Under the pieces are notes generated by a model. It had not been told where the DNA came from. It worked only from the letters and a program-made list of their open reading frames with translations, and did no database searches. This document shows positions 15,834 through 23,720 of a stretch of 38,962 bases of DNA, in pieces (within the stretch, counting starts at the first letter, position 1; every line of letters begins with the position of its first letter). The position numbers were made by a program, and so were the translations under genes. Origin of the DNA: Verrucomicrobiaceae bacterium (GTDB lineage Bacteria; Verrucomicrobiota; Verrucomicrobiia; Verrucomicrobiales; Verrucomicrobiaceae); assembly GCA_016795465.1 (NCBI GenBank), contig JAEUHK010000102.1, positions 1-38,962 on the forward strand, written 5' to 3'.

Positions 15834-17039
15834 TCAGGGGGAGGGGAGGAGGTTGTCCTTGATCAGGACGGAGGCACCATCAGGAAGACGGAGCCACGGT
15901 TTTCCCTTAGCAATCTTACGGCCGCAGTCCATGCAAAGATTGCTAGTCACGAGGAGGTTTTTGACCTCGCCCTCGGCCCACACGGCCTCGGTGGAGAGAC
16001 CGGAAAAGGTGTTTCCGTTGATGCTCAGGCCATTCACTTCGTTTTCGATTTGAATGCCTGTTCCTTCATCGGTGCCCATCGGCGTTTTGGCCTCGGCGGG
16101 ACGTTTGTCCTGGCCTGCGCCGATGTAGGTGTTGCAGAAGGTGTTTCCAGAGATCGTGTTGCGCTCCGACGCCGCGGCCACGCGCACGGAAAAGCGATGA
16201 GCGATGGTGAAGGTGTTCGCGCTCAGCGTGCAGCCGCAGGCATCACGCAGGTCGATGCCGCCTTCCAGGTGGTGGGCGATCACGTTGGCGCTCAGCGTGA
16301 TGCCGTAGCAATCGCGGTCGAGGATCAGAGCGGTGCCGTTGCACTCCTCGATCATGTTGCCGCTGACCACCGAGCCGTAGGTGTTTTCGATGATGATGCC
16401 GTTGCCGAGGTGGTCATCGATATTGTTGCCGTTCATGCACAGGTTGAAGGAATCCGCGCAGTGCAGCGCGTCCTGGTTTTCCTCGAAGTGGTTCGCGTTC
16501 ACCACGATGTCGTGGCAGTCGAAGATCTCGATCCCGCATTTCTTGTTGTAAGTCAGGATGCAGTCCGCGATGCGTGGGTCCTCAAAACAGCTCTTCAAGT
16601 GGATGCCGTGGCCGCCGTGGTGGTCGATGGACACGCCTTCGAGGTAAATCTCCTGGATGCACTCGGCGAAGATGCCGTCGCCGCTCTTTTCGCTTCCACT
16701 GATCCGCAGGTCGGCCATCTGGACACGCCAGAGCCGGGCTTTTTTGTCCTCGTCGAGGTTTGCAGGGCGGAGGATGAAGGCCGGCGCACCTTGCTCGTTC
16801 TTGTTTTGGATGTGTGTGGCCGCCCCGGAGCCCACGATGCGGGTGTCGCCGGTTTTCACTCGCAGGGGCTCGGTGATCTCGTAGAGGCCAGGCGGAAGGG
16901 TCACCAGTCCGCCGGCCTCGGGAACGGCGTCCAAGGCGGCCTGGAGGTTCGCGAATTTCGAGGCATCGACCGTTGTGGCGGATGAAACAGCAGCCAGGGT
17001 GTGAAAGGCGATAGCGGCGAGGAGTGAAAGAGGCTTCAT
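15834..17039 (-). CDS. Secreted right-handed parallel beta-helix protein (NosD/pectate-lyase-like fold)
   Basis: A 401-residue exported protein. The signal peptide (MKPLSLLAAIAFHTLAAVSS) is followed by a stretch typical of pectin-lyase-like proteins (TTVDASKFANLQAALDAVPE, LVTLPPGLYEI). About ten beta-helix coils then recur with an xxISGNxF/xxLSANxF pattern: IVVNANHFEEN, LCMNGNNIDDHLGNGIIIEN, SVVSGNMIEECNGTALIL, ITLSANVIAHH, CTLSANTFTIAHRFSV, NTISGNTFCN, LSINGNTFSGLS and LLVTSNLCMDCG. The fold supports a polysaccharide-binding or lyase/hydrolase role, but no catalytic set can be assigned by eye. Its upstream region is the long gene-free stretch 17040-17737. Confidence 0.82.
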   Translation of the reverse strand: MKPLSLLAAIAFHTLAAVSSATTVDASKFANLQAALDAVPEAGGLVTLPPGLYEITEPLRVKTGDTRIVGSGAATHIQNKNEQGAPAFILRPANLDEDKKARLWRVQMADLRISGSEKSGDGIFAECIQEIYLEGVSIDHHGGHGIHLKSCFEDPRIADCILTYNKKCGIEIFDCHDIVVNANHFEENQDALHCADSFNLCMNGNNIDDHLGNGIIIENTYGSVVSGNMIEECNGTALILDRDCYGITLSANVIAHHLEGGIDLRDACGCTLSANTFTIAHRFSVRVAAASERNTISGNTFCNTYIGAGQDKRPAEAKTPMGTDEGTGIQIENEVNGLSINGNTFSGLSTEAVWAEGEVKNLLVTSNLCMDCGRKIAKGKPWLRLPDGASVLIKDNLLPSP

Positions 17040-17737
17040 GGAGGCTCATACGGGGCGCTGAAGGGGCTTTTGCCGTGTTTTCGCCTTCGCTGAGAATGCC
17101 GTGTGAACAAACACGGTGTTTTTTCGGCTGATACCTCTGGCTGTGAAACAACTTGGCGAGTGTGAGACTCAAAACTGAGGCCTTTCCCCTCAGCTGTAGT
17201 AGGAAACCAACGCCGCCCATGCCGCTAAGAGGCCATGAAACGTCCCCAACACCCGTGGAACAGATTCTCAGCCGTTTGTTTGGAGTTCTTAACAGGCTGG
17301 CTTTTCCTTCGAGAAAACGCTGGAAGCCTTGTGAAATCAAGCTTTCAGCTTCATCCGTCGTTTTTGAGGTGCTTGGGCCGTGTCGGCTGAATTCGTGGCG
17401 TTCGTGACACGTTCGTCACGTCCAGCAGGCTGTTCCTCGTCGTGATTTCGTGCGTTCCACGGCAGGTACTTGGGGCTTTGGGCAGCCCTTGGGGCTTGAA
17501 GTGCGCGACTTCGATTGAGAGGAGCGTGGCAGATGTGAGAAGCCCACAACTGATTGTGAACAACTTGTCAAAAACTCCCGTTACCGAAGGAGAAAATTGG
17601 GGAAAAGTCTCCCCGGCAGTTGGTTTGGTCCTGCTCACGCCGACTTCGCTGCGAAATTGGGCAGGGTAGGGGATTTTTCTTGCCTTCGTGGCTGATTTTT
17701 GACACGACACACGGCAGCAAACTACCGCCTGCCGACC
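17040..17737. other. Gene-free stretch upstream of the beta-helix gene and the two-gene unit at 17738
   Basis: About 700 bp with no convincing gene. The short open frames here have no family resemblance and no consistent codon bias, and a long minus-strand frame continuing from 17351 is the antisense shadow of the genes downstream. It must contain the divergent promoters of the beta-helix gene and of the 17738/18059 pair. The clearest structure is a short inverted repeat at 17403-17420 (CGTGAC, six-base loop, GTCACG). I see no tRNA, riboswitch or terminator. Confidence 0.5.
17403..17420. repeat. Inverted repeat CGTGAC-N6-GTCACG
   Basis: Perfect 6-bp arms around a six-base ACGTTC spacer in the gene-free stretch between divergent units, preceded by the partly similar GTGGCGTTCGTGAC. 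It could be an operator for a dimeric regulator. No regulator gene lies next to it, so the role is open. Confidence 0.4.
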
Positions 17738-18049
17738 ATGGAAACGCCCCCGCTGCCTCTGCAACTCTTCACCCTGCGCGAAGGCCTCGTTTCGAGCACG
17801 GCGGACCAAACCCTCGTGGATGCCTTCGCGGCCGATTTTCAGGGCCTGAAGCACTTTGGGGCCAAACTGGGCGAGGCACTCGAGCTCGGCCCGCCGTGGA
17901 CCGGCACGCTTCAGGAGGAGGACTTCACGCTGAACTTCGCCTATTTCGACGCCGGCACTGGCGCTCTCGATCCGGGGGCCGGGGCCATGATCGGCGAGAA
18001 CCGCCCCTTCTTTGAACTGCTGAACCGCATCAACGAACTCGAAGCCTGA
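17738..18049 (+). CDS. Small acidic protein of unknown function
   Basis: A 103-residue protein starting METPPLPLQLFTLREGLVSS. It has no signal peptide or membrane segment and many acidic residues. It has a helical first half (TADQTLVDAFAADFQGLKHF, FGAKLGEALELG) and ends MIGENRPFFELLNRINELEA. I do not recognise a family. The frame is open upstream to 17699, but the ATG at 17738 gives a sensible globular start. It is followed after 9 bp by another small soluble protein gene in the same direction. The pair probably forms one transcript and may encode partners. High GC at third codon positions supports that it is real. Confidence 0.68.
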   Translation: METPPLPLQLFTLREGLVSSTADQTLVDAFAADFQGLKHFGAKLGEALELGPPWTGTLQEEDFTLNFAYFDAGTGALDPGAGAMIGENRPFFELLNRINELEA

Positions 18050-18058
18050 TTTCACGCC

Positions 18059-18502
18059 ATGGCCGCCACCATCACACCGTCCCTCCGTTCGTCTCTGGAG
18101 CGTTTGAAGCACGCTGGCTCCGTCAATGGCCTGCTGCTTGGCTGGCGGAGGCAGATCCTGATCAATCTGCTGCCTTATGAAGACTTCCGGGCGGAGCGAG
18201 CCCTTCACATGCTGCTCGATGCGGGCGGCCATTTTTCCAGCGGCGGGGATCGTGAGGTGAAATCGTTCTGGTTTGGCTTCGAAGGCGTGTTCGCGCTTGC
18301 CTTGTTTCATGGCGAGACCTCCCTGCTCATCCTGCACACGCAGGCTGCGGAGGTCGATTTCCTGCGCAGTGCCGCTTCTACCTTCCTCGACGACACGCAA
18401 TTGCTTGTCGATGCCGTGCTGAATCCGCAAAACGCGGGCAGTGATGACACGCAACCGCTCTCCGAGAGCGCCGCGAATCTCACGAAACTCATCCCTCACT
18501 GA
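18059..18502 (+). CDS. Small soluble protein of unknown function (possible Roadblock/LC7-like fold)
   Basis: A 147-residue protein without signal or membrane segments. The plan is helix (TPSLRSSLERLKHAGSVNGLL), strand, helix (YEDFRAERALHMLLDAGGHF), strands (EVKSFWFGFEGVFALALF and ETSLLILHTQ), then helix (EVDFLRSAASTFLDDTQLLVDAVL) and a polar tail. This alternation and length resemble Roadblock/LC7 or related small regulatory folds such as MglB, but that is only a fold impression and no motif proves it. The start is the ATG at 18059, 9 bp after the preceding stop. It shares transcription with the 103-residue gene upstream. Confidence 0.66.
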   Translation: MAATITPSLRSSLERLKHAGSVNGLLLGWRRQILINLLPYEDFRAERALHMLLDAGGHFSSGGDREVKSFWFGFEGVFALALFHGETSLLILHTQAAEVDFLRSAASTFLDDTQLLVDAVLNPQNAGSDDTQPLSESAANLTKLIPH

Positions 18503-18592
18503 AAGGATACCGTGCCGCCGGGCGAATTGAATGCGCCCCTCGAATGACGCTGCCATTCCGGGGCAGCCTCCGACCTTCTTTTTGATCTGACC

Positions 18593-19969
18593 ATGCTCAC
18601 CACCGCCTCCCAGCCCCGCCGCCAGTTCCTCCAGACCACCGCCATCCTCACCGCCGCAGGCACGCTGCGGGCGCAGCAAAAGGCGGACTCAAATGAAACG
18701 CTCCGCATTGGCCTCATCGGCTGCGGTGGACGTGGCACCGGAGCGGCCGCCCAGGCGCTGCGTGCAGATTACAATGCCAAGCTCGTCGCCATGGCGGATG
18801 CCTTTGACACGCAGATCGAAAGCAGCATCAAGAATCTCTCCACGCAGTTCCCGGATCGCGTCGATGTGAAGCCGGACAAGAAATTCACCGGCCTCGATGC
18901 TTACAAGAAGCTCATCGATTGCGGCGTGGATGTCGTTTTGCTCGCCACACCGCCCGGATTCCGTCCGCTGCATCTCACCGCGGCCGTCGAGGCCGGAAAA
19001 CATATCTTCTGCGAGAAGCCGATGGCGGTGGATGCCGCGGGTTATCGCGTGGCGCAGGCCGCGGTCGAAAAAGCCAAGCAGAAGAAGCTCAATCTCGTGG
19101 CCGGCTTCTGCTGGCGCTATGCCACCAGCCGCATCGAGGCCTACAAGCGCCTTCACGACGGCCAGATCGGCGATATCACCAGCATTCTCGCCACCTACTA
19201 CGCCGGCCCGGTGAAGCCGATGCCCCCCGCCAGCGGTCGTCCCGCCGGCATGGGCGATGTCGAGTGGCAGGTGCGGAACTGGTATAACTTCTCCTGGCTC
19301 AGCGGTGACTCGCTCGTCGAGCAGGCCGTGCACAGTCTCGACAAGATTTGCTGGGCCATGAAGGACAAGCCGCCGGTCTCCGTCATCGCCACCGGCGGTC
19401 GCCAGATCCCGAATGAAGGCGGAAACATCTTCGATCACTTCCACGCCGCCTATGAATGGGATGGCGGCCTGCTTTGCCACATTACCAACCGTCAGATCGT
19501 CGGATGCCACAACGAGGTCATCGATGTCGTCAGCGGCACGAAAGGCCGTCTCGTGGTCGGCAAAGGTTCCGCTCCCTTCATCGACGGCGAGCAGCGCTGG
19601 CGCTGGCGTGGCGAGGAGAAAAACATGTATGACCTCGAGCACGAGGCGCTCTTCAACGCCATCCGCAAAGGCGAGGTCATCAACGATGGCGACCGCATGA
19701 TGAGCAGCACGCTCATCGCCATCATGGGCCGCGAAGCCGCCTACACCGGTCAAAAGATCCAGTGGGCCGCCGATGCCGCGCCTGCCGCTGCTCCCGAGGA
19801 CCGCAAAGCGAAGAAGGAAAAAGGCGGCAAGGATGCCGCGGCGCCGCGTGCGCCCAGCGTGCCCGCGATGCTTTCTTCGCAGCAGGACCTTGCGCCGGAC
19901 AATCTTCAGTTTGGCGACAAATTTGATCCAGGTCCGATCCCGCGTCCTGGCGTCACGAAATTCGTTTGA
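18593..19969 (+). CDS. Gfo/Idh/MocA-family oxidoreductase with Tat signal
   Basis: NAD(P)-dependent oxidoreductase, exported by Tat, probably acting on a sugar or sugar derivative in the periplasm. The N-terminus has the twin-arginine motif in PRRQFLQTTAILTAAGTL. The Rossmann fold follows: RIGLIGCGGRGTGAAAQALR (about 36-55), VVLLATPPGFRPLHLTAAVE, and the family EKP signature in GKHIFCEKPMAVDAAGYRVA. The catalytic barrel-like domain holds LVAGFCWRY, DSLVEQAVHSLDKICWAM, NIFDHFHAAYEWDGGLL and GTKGRLVVGKG. A low-complexity Ala/Lys/Pro insertion (about 393-420) precedes the C-terminus. Length (458) fits the Tat-exported subgroup, abundant in Verrucomicrobia and Planctomycetes. The substrate cannot be deduced. 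It is transcribed alone and convergent with the SseB-like gene. Confidence 0.9.
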   Translation: MLTTASQPRRQFLQTTAILTAAGTLRAQQKADSNETLRIGLIGCGGRGTGAAAQALRADYNAKLVAMADAFDTQIESSIKNLSTQFPDRVDVKPDKKFTGLDAYKKLIDCGVDVVLLATPPGFRPLHLTAAVEAGKHIFCEKPMAVDAAGYRVAQAAVEKAKQKKLNLVAGFCWRYATSRIEAYKRLHDGQIGDITSILATYYAGPVKPMPPASGRPAGMGDVEWQVRNWYNFSWLSGDSLVEQAVHSLDKICWAMKDKPPVSVIATGGRQIPNEGGNIFDHFHAAYEWDGGLLCHITNRQIVGCHNEVIDVVSGTKGRLVVGKGSAPFIDGEQRWRWRGEEKNMYDLEHEALFNAIRKGEVINDGDRMMSSTLIAIMGREAAYTGQKIQWAADAAPAAAPEDRKAKKEKGGKDAAAPRAPSVPAMLSSQQDLAPDNLQFGDKFDPGPIPRPGVTKFV

Positions 19970-20015
19970 TCGCCGTAGTCCCTCGACAGCCAATACAGCA
20001 AGCTCTCCAGCGATC

Positions 20016-20831
20016 TCAATCCTCCATGTCCACCTGGAAGGCCTTGGAGGCATAAAAGGGCGCGTTCTTTTCCGCAAAGCGCTTCAGTTGGTGGTCCTCC
20101 GCGCGCAGCAGAGCCACCTCCCACTCCATCTGCACTGGGGTGAGTGCTTTGACCATCAGCTCCACTTGGTCCAGCAGATGCTCATCCTCCGGGTTCTGCA
20201 TCAGCAGGGCAATCTGGTAGCAGGCCTGCCCGCGTAGCTGCGGATTCTCCGGCTTCGTCTCCAGTATCCAGGCCGCACGCACCGTGGCGTCACGCGCCAG
20301 CAGGTCCTTCACCGGTTGGAGAAACTTGGCCGGGTCTCCCGCTGGGGCCGTCACCCGCACCTGCGGCTCGGGATCAGGCGGCTCCGGGCGTTTGAGCAGG
20401 ATGTCGATCATGTCCGCGTCCAGGCCGTACTGGCACTCCCGCAGGCCAAAGTTCAGCCACAGGTAGTCCGCGTCCTGCACCATGAGGTATTGCAGCAGTC
20501 GCCAGCCCTTCGCCGACACGCAGGTCATCGGCGCGGGAAACTGCCACAGCTTCAGCGCCTGCTCCGCGCGTGTCTTCGCGGAATAGACACCGAGATACCT
20601 GGCGGGCTCGCCTGCGAGGTTCTTGCCTTCAAAGACACACACGGGCGGATGCCCGGCATGCAGCTTCTTCGCGGCTTCCTCCGGCACCGTGATCCACAAT
20701 TCCGCCGACGCCAGCGGCGTGTAAAAATCCCACAGCGGTATCTGCGTGTCCGTGAGGACGCGCTTCAACTGGTCTTCCAGATGGTTCAGCGGCGTGAAGT
20801 CGCCTATTTGTGCGGTGGCGGGTGTGGACAT
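20016..20831 (-). CDS. SseB-like protein (SseB N- and C-terminal domains)
   Basis: A 271-residue cytosolic protein. The first half, with TDTQIPLWDFYTPLASAELWITVPEE, CVFEGKNLAGEPARYLGVYSAKTRAEQALKLW and MTCVSAKGWRLLQYLM, follows the SseB N-terminal domain (a value-reporting fold with a FTS/STRA-like segment). The C-terminal part (VKDLLARDATVRAAWILETK, CYQIALLMQNPEDEHLLDQVEL) resembles the SseB C-terminal domain. SseB is linked to serine tolerance in E. coli, but the biochemical role is unknown, so none is assigned. It starts at the ATG at 20831. Family assignment is by pattern memory and is moderate. Confidence 0.62.
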   Translation of the reverse strand: MSTPATAQIGDFTPLNHLEDQLKRVLTDTQIPLWDFYTPLASAELWITVPEEAAKKLHAGHPPVCVFEGKNLAGEPARYLGVYSAKTRAEQALKLWQFPAPMTCVSAKGWRLLQYLMVQDADYLWLNFGLRECQYGLDADMIDILLKRPEPPDPEPQVRVTAPAGDPAKFLQPVKDLLARDATVRAAWILETKPENPQLRGQACYQIALLMQNPEDEHLLDQVELMVKALTPVQMEWEVALLRAEDHQLKRFAEKNAPFYASKAFQVDMED

Positions 20832-20931
20832 GGCAGCAGAGGTGAGTTGGCAGGCGGTCTCTGGAGGACCGCTCAGAGACCGTTCCGTTTACCACTTAGC
20901 AGGTCGGCATGGAAGCGTAAAAAGGGCGCAG

Positions 20932-21276
20932 CTACGGCACCTGTATCACCCACCTCACAAACACCCGGTCGCTGCCGATCAGCGCCGTGGGCGTCAGGAA
21001 CTCGTGATACGTTCCCACGCCGCTATCGGGCATCGGAGTCCAGGTGTTCAAATCTTCGCTCCATTCGCCTCCATAAAGGACTTCGCTAATGCCTGTTGGT
21101 TCGTTCATGCTCAAGCGCAGGCGTCCACCGACGGGTTGTTCGAATGTTGGCCTCTGGCTTGGCACTTGGGGATTCAGGCACAAAGCATACTCGACCAGAT
21201 TCAACAGCCCGCCCGCCAGTGCGACCGCTTTCTCTTGGGCGCTACGAGTTTGTCGTGATGCGCTGATGAAAAGATA
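20932..21276 (-). pseudogene. Remnant of the C-terminus of a large secreted protein
   Basis: An open minus-strand frame without ATG runs from an upstream in-frame TGA (21279-21277) to a TAG at 20932. It reads AGGLLNLVEYALCLNPQVPS, then GGRLRLSMNEPTGISEVLYG and GEWSEDLNTWTPMP. The NLVEYALxxNP plus SxDLxTWTP pattern is the usual C-terminal end of very long Verrucomicrobia secreted repeat/autotransporter-like proteins (consensus NLLEYALGTNP, later a line comparing a measured value with DLxTW). Only about 110 residues remain, so it is a decayed fragment. A TTG at 21204 could start a 90-residue peptide, but it has no signal peptide. The rest of the space 20832-21322 holds nothing else I recognise. 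Confidence 0.5.
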
Positions 21277-21322
21277 TCAAAAGCGCCTTCACGGCCGAGA
21301 AAATGTGCCTTCACCTCCTTTG

Positions 21323-22546
21323 CTATTCTGAGCTGAATGCGAGCCACTTGTTGCTTTCCCGTGCTCCACGAATCCAAGAAATGTAAGGCCCTACGAGTGT
21401 GTAGATACCGCCAGGCTCATTGCAATCCTGATCGCATTCCATGGCGCGACTGACGATGGCCACGAGGTAAGGAGTGCCGTTCTCTATAGTGTAAACTGGT
21501 CCCCCGCTGTCACCCGAGCAGGTATTTCCATTCGCTTCTTCATTGAGTCCTCCGGCACTCAGGGGCATGGCAGCAATCATCTCGTAGTAGCGCAGCGTGC
21601 CATCTATGACGGTGTGGTGAAGCATGTCGTACTTTTTCACATCCTGACTGCCCAGGGCGACGCTGACTTGCCGCTTCCAGCGATCATTGCTCCATTTGGG
21701 TGCGGTGCCTCCGTTTTGCGAAACCGTGTTTAGACCAAAGCCCACCGCTAGAACAGATTTCTTGTCGCGATTCACGATACTTTGATGAAAACGCTCAGGT
21801 TGGGGATAGAACTGCGCAACAGCCTTTACTTTAGTCCGGTCAGCGGATGCGATGCGGAGCAATAAAAGATCATTCCTCAAGGGGGATTTGTAGCCATCAC
21901 AGCTTCCGCCGCCTTGGCGGTATCCATACTCCTCATGCACCATCAAGGCATCAATTCGCACTTTGAAGCCACGATCAACACCTGGGTCTAGATCAGGAAA
22001 ATCTTTTGGGAACCTGCTACCTATCCACACATGATCCGGCGGAGCCACTCCGCTTTTTGGTTGAAAGATGTGAGCCGCAGTCAGCACCAATTCACCCTCC
22101 ACTAGCACCCCGGTTCCGATTACTCCATCACCCTCCCGTAGAATCGCCACACACGCCTGATAAATGTCTTCGTCAGCCCTCAGAGCCTTGCCGCCTGGAG
22201 CCCAAGCTCTGCCGGTTCCCTCGCTGGTGATGTTCACGAAGTTACTCTGATATACTGGGTCATTGAGCAGGCTCCGTTTGTTCGCAGAGATCGCCTCTTG
22301 GACTAAGCCAAAGGGCAGAGGTGTTTTTGAGGCAGTCAGTGCGGCGGCGAGTGCACGAAATTGCACTTCAGGCTCGTCTCCAGCACTCAGCGCAGCTTGT
22401 CCTGCCGTTTTCAATACCTCAATATACTCTAACCTTTGCCTAGGTTCTCCGGCGGGAAGCCTGCCACTGATGATAGATGAAGGGCTCTGCGCCAGCAGCA
22501 TCGATGACACGCATGCAAGAAATGGACAGAGTGTAAACACTCGCAT
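21323..22546 (-). CDS. Secreted trypsin-like serine protease (S1 family)
   Basis: Exported endopeptidase. The chosen start gives MRVFTLCPFLACVSSMLLAQ, a signal peptide; an ATG seven codons upstream is also possible. After a 110-residue propeptide-like region come a strand ILREGDGVIGTGVLVEGELV and the catalytic triad. The triad is His in LTAAHIF (about residue 165), Asp in RNDLLLLRI, and Ser in NTCSGDSGGPVYT (about 347) with the classical GDSGGP. Paired cysteines near the active site (for example CDQDCNEPGG) suit a periplasmic or extracellular protein. An Asp lies about six residues before the catalytic Ser in the usual spacing region only loosely, so primary specificity is uncertain. It is followed on the same strand by the lipoprotein gene upstream (79 bp). 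Confidence 0.87.
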   Translation of the reverse strand: MRVFTLCPFLACVSSMLLAQSPSSIISGRLPAGEPRQRLEYIEVLKTAGQAALSAGDEPEVQFRALAAALTASKTPLPFGLVQEAISANKRSLLNDPVYQSNFVNITSEGTGRAWAPGGKALRADEDIYQACVAILREGDGVIGTGVLVEGELVLTAAHIFQPKSGVAPPDHVWIGSRFPKDFPDLDPGVDRGFKVRIDALMVHEEYGYRQGGGSCDGYKSPLRNDLLLLRIASADRTKVKAVAQFYPQPERFHQSIVNRDKKSVLAVGFGLNTVSQNGGTAPKWSNDRWKRQVSVALGSQDVKKYDMLHHTVIDGTLRYYEMIAAMPLSAGGLNEEANGNTCSGDSGGPVYTIENGTPYLVAIVSRAMECDQDCNEPGGIYTLVGPYISWIRGARESNKWLAFSSE

Positions 22547-22624
22547 GTTGTTGTAATGCAGAGTCATGAAGGCTTGAACGTTGGGTGTTAAATCACAATA
22601 CTACGAAGCACTCTAAAGGTGGCA

Positions 22625-23662
22625 TCAGCCGCCAGTTACCGCTTTGGTCAGCGAGCCGATCCAGCCTTCTTTCTTTTTTTCGATGTAGCCAGAGGCCTTC
22701 TCGATCTTTTTCCTCACGTTGGATGGGTCTCTTTCAGTCACGGTAATCTTGACCACTATATACCCCAGCCCGTTGAGAGTGGGGATGGGCATCCAGCTAC
22801 CCGAGCGAGGTCCTGGCTTGTAAAGTTTAGGCGGCTCTGCGCTGAGATCGACCTTCAGCCCTGTGAAGATTGGATTGGAAGGCTCTACCTCCACCCAGCC
22901 AGCATGAGGCTCTCCACCGACTTCGCTCTTATCTTTAATCGCCAATGCCTTGACGCTCATTTGGATGTCCATCGCCGCTTCATTTCCCACCTTCAAAGCC
23001 AGAGCTCCTAGCCAACTCCAGAATTCACTATTGTTGAAGCCGACCACTTTAGCTCCCACACCAGCCACCCACAGCTTCGGTTGTTCCAACCGGTAAACAG
23101 ATTTAGACCCAACGGTCTTCATCCCCATGCTTAGCACCATCTGAGGAACCTTGTCTTGGTCTGGCCGCATGCTTTCGAGTTCAGCACGAACATCTGCACT
23201 GCTAGCGAGATCATTTGGAGCCACTTGGTCAGCAATAGCACCCAAATCAAAGGCTTCTTCGGTCCGGTTGCTGCTCTTTGTCCATCGCACATACAGCAAG
23301 GCCCCCTTGTCCCCTAGTTCATTCGTGGTGAAACAGGCCTGTCCACTGTGTTGGTGTTCATATCTTTCCGCTTCGTCATCAAGCTCGCTTTTGACAGCAT
23401 CAATCCCCCACCCAGCGAGTGCGGCAATTAAAGCCCCCCCAACTACAGCAGATTTTCCGGTCCCCGTTTGGTCAGCCCGGTTTTTTCCCGCATAACCGAT
23501 CGTCACTGTTTCACCTTTGAGTATCTCAGAGTTTGGGTGACGCGGGATGAGTCCGCCAAGCTTAGTTGCTGTGGAGCAGGCAGGCAACGCACTGAGGATC
23601 GCTGCCCCGGCTAGGAGCATAACATTAGCATGGAACTGTGGATACTTTGATTTGGTTTTCAT
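22625..23662 (-). CDS. Lipoprotein of unknown function
   Basis: A 345-residue lipoprotein. The chosen ATG gives MKTKSKYPQFHANVMLLAGA followed by a hydrophobic segment and the lipobox LSALPAC. The frame runs 19 codons upstream, but that part lacks signal features. A Gly/Ala-rich hydrophobic stretch (AVVGGALIAALAGWGIDAVK) at about 70-90 could be a glycine-zipper membrane segment. Beyond it the sequence is soluble: ACFTTNELGDKGALLYVRWT, LRVE-type helices, a Trp-rich FWSWLGALALKVGNEAAMDI and a basic tail (IEKKKEGWIGSLTKAVTGG). No family is recognised. It lies in a minus-strand run with the protease and the Fn3 protein. Confidence 0.68.
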   Translation of the reverse strand: MKTKSKYPQFHANVMLLAGAAILSALPACSTATKLGGLIPRHPNSEILKGETVTIGYAGKNRADQTGTGKSAVVGGALIAALAGWGIDAVKSELDDEAERYEHQHSGQACFTTNELGDKGALLYVRWTKSSNRTEEAFDLGAIADQVAPNDLASSADVRAELESMRPDQDKVPQMVLSMGMKTVGSKSVYRLEQPKLWVAGVGAKVVGFNNSEFWSWLGALALKVGNEAAMDIQMSVKALAIKDKSEVGGEPHAGWVEVEPSNPIFTGLKVDLSAEPPKLYKPGPRSGSWMPIPTLNGLGYIVVKITVTERDPSNVRKKIEKASGYIEKKKEGWIGSLTKAVTGG

Positions 23663-23720
23663 AGGGTGATGATGTGGTTGGGCGAGATTCTGAACCTGTA
23701 AGTCATTCTTTGGGTACATA

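Noticed and set aside
17554..17566. 13-base sequence TTGTGAACAACTT whose complement recurs at 33983-33995
   Set aside because: In a 39-kb window about twenty such 13-base coincidences are expected by chance, and the contexts are unrelated.
17351..18679. 442-residue minus-strand reading frame
   Set aside because: It is antisense to the two small genes and the oxidoreductase start, with no recognisable domain. It is an effect of high GC.
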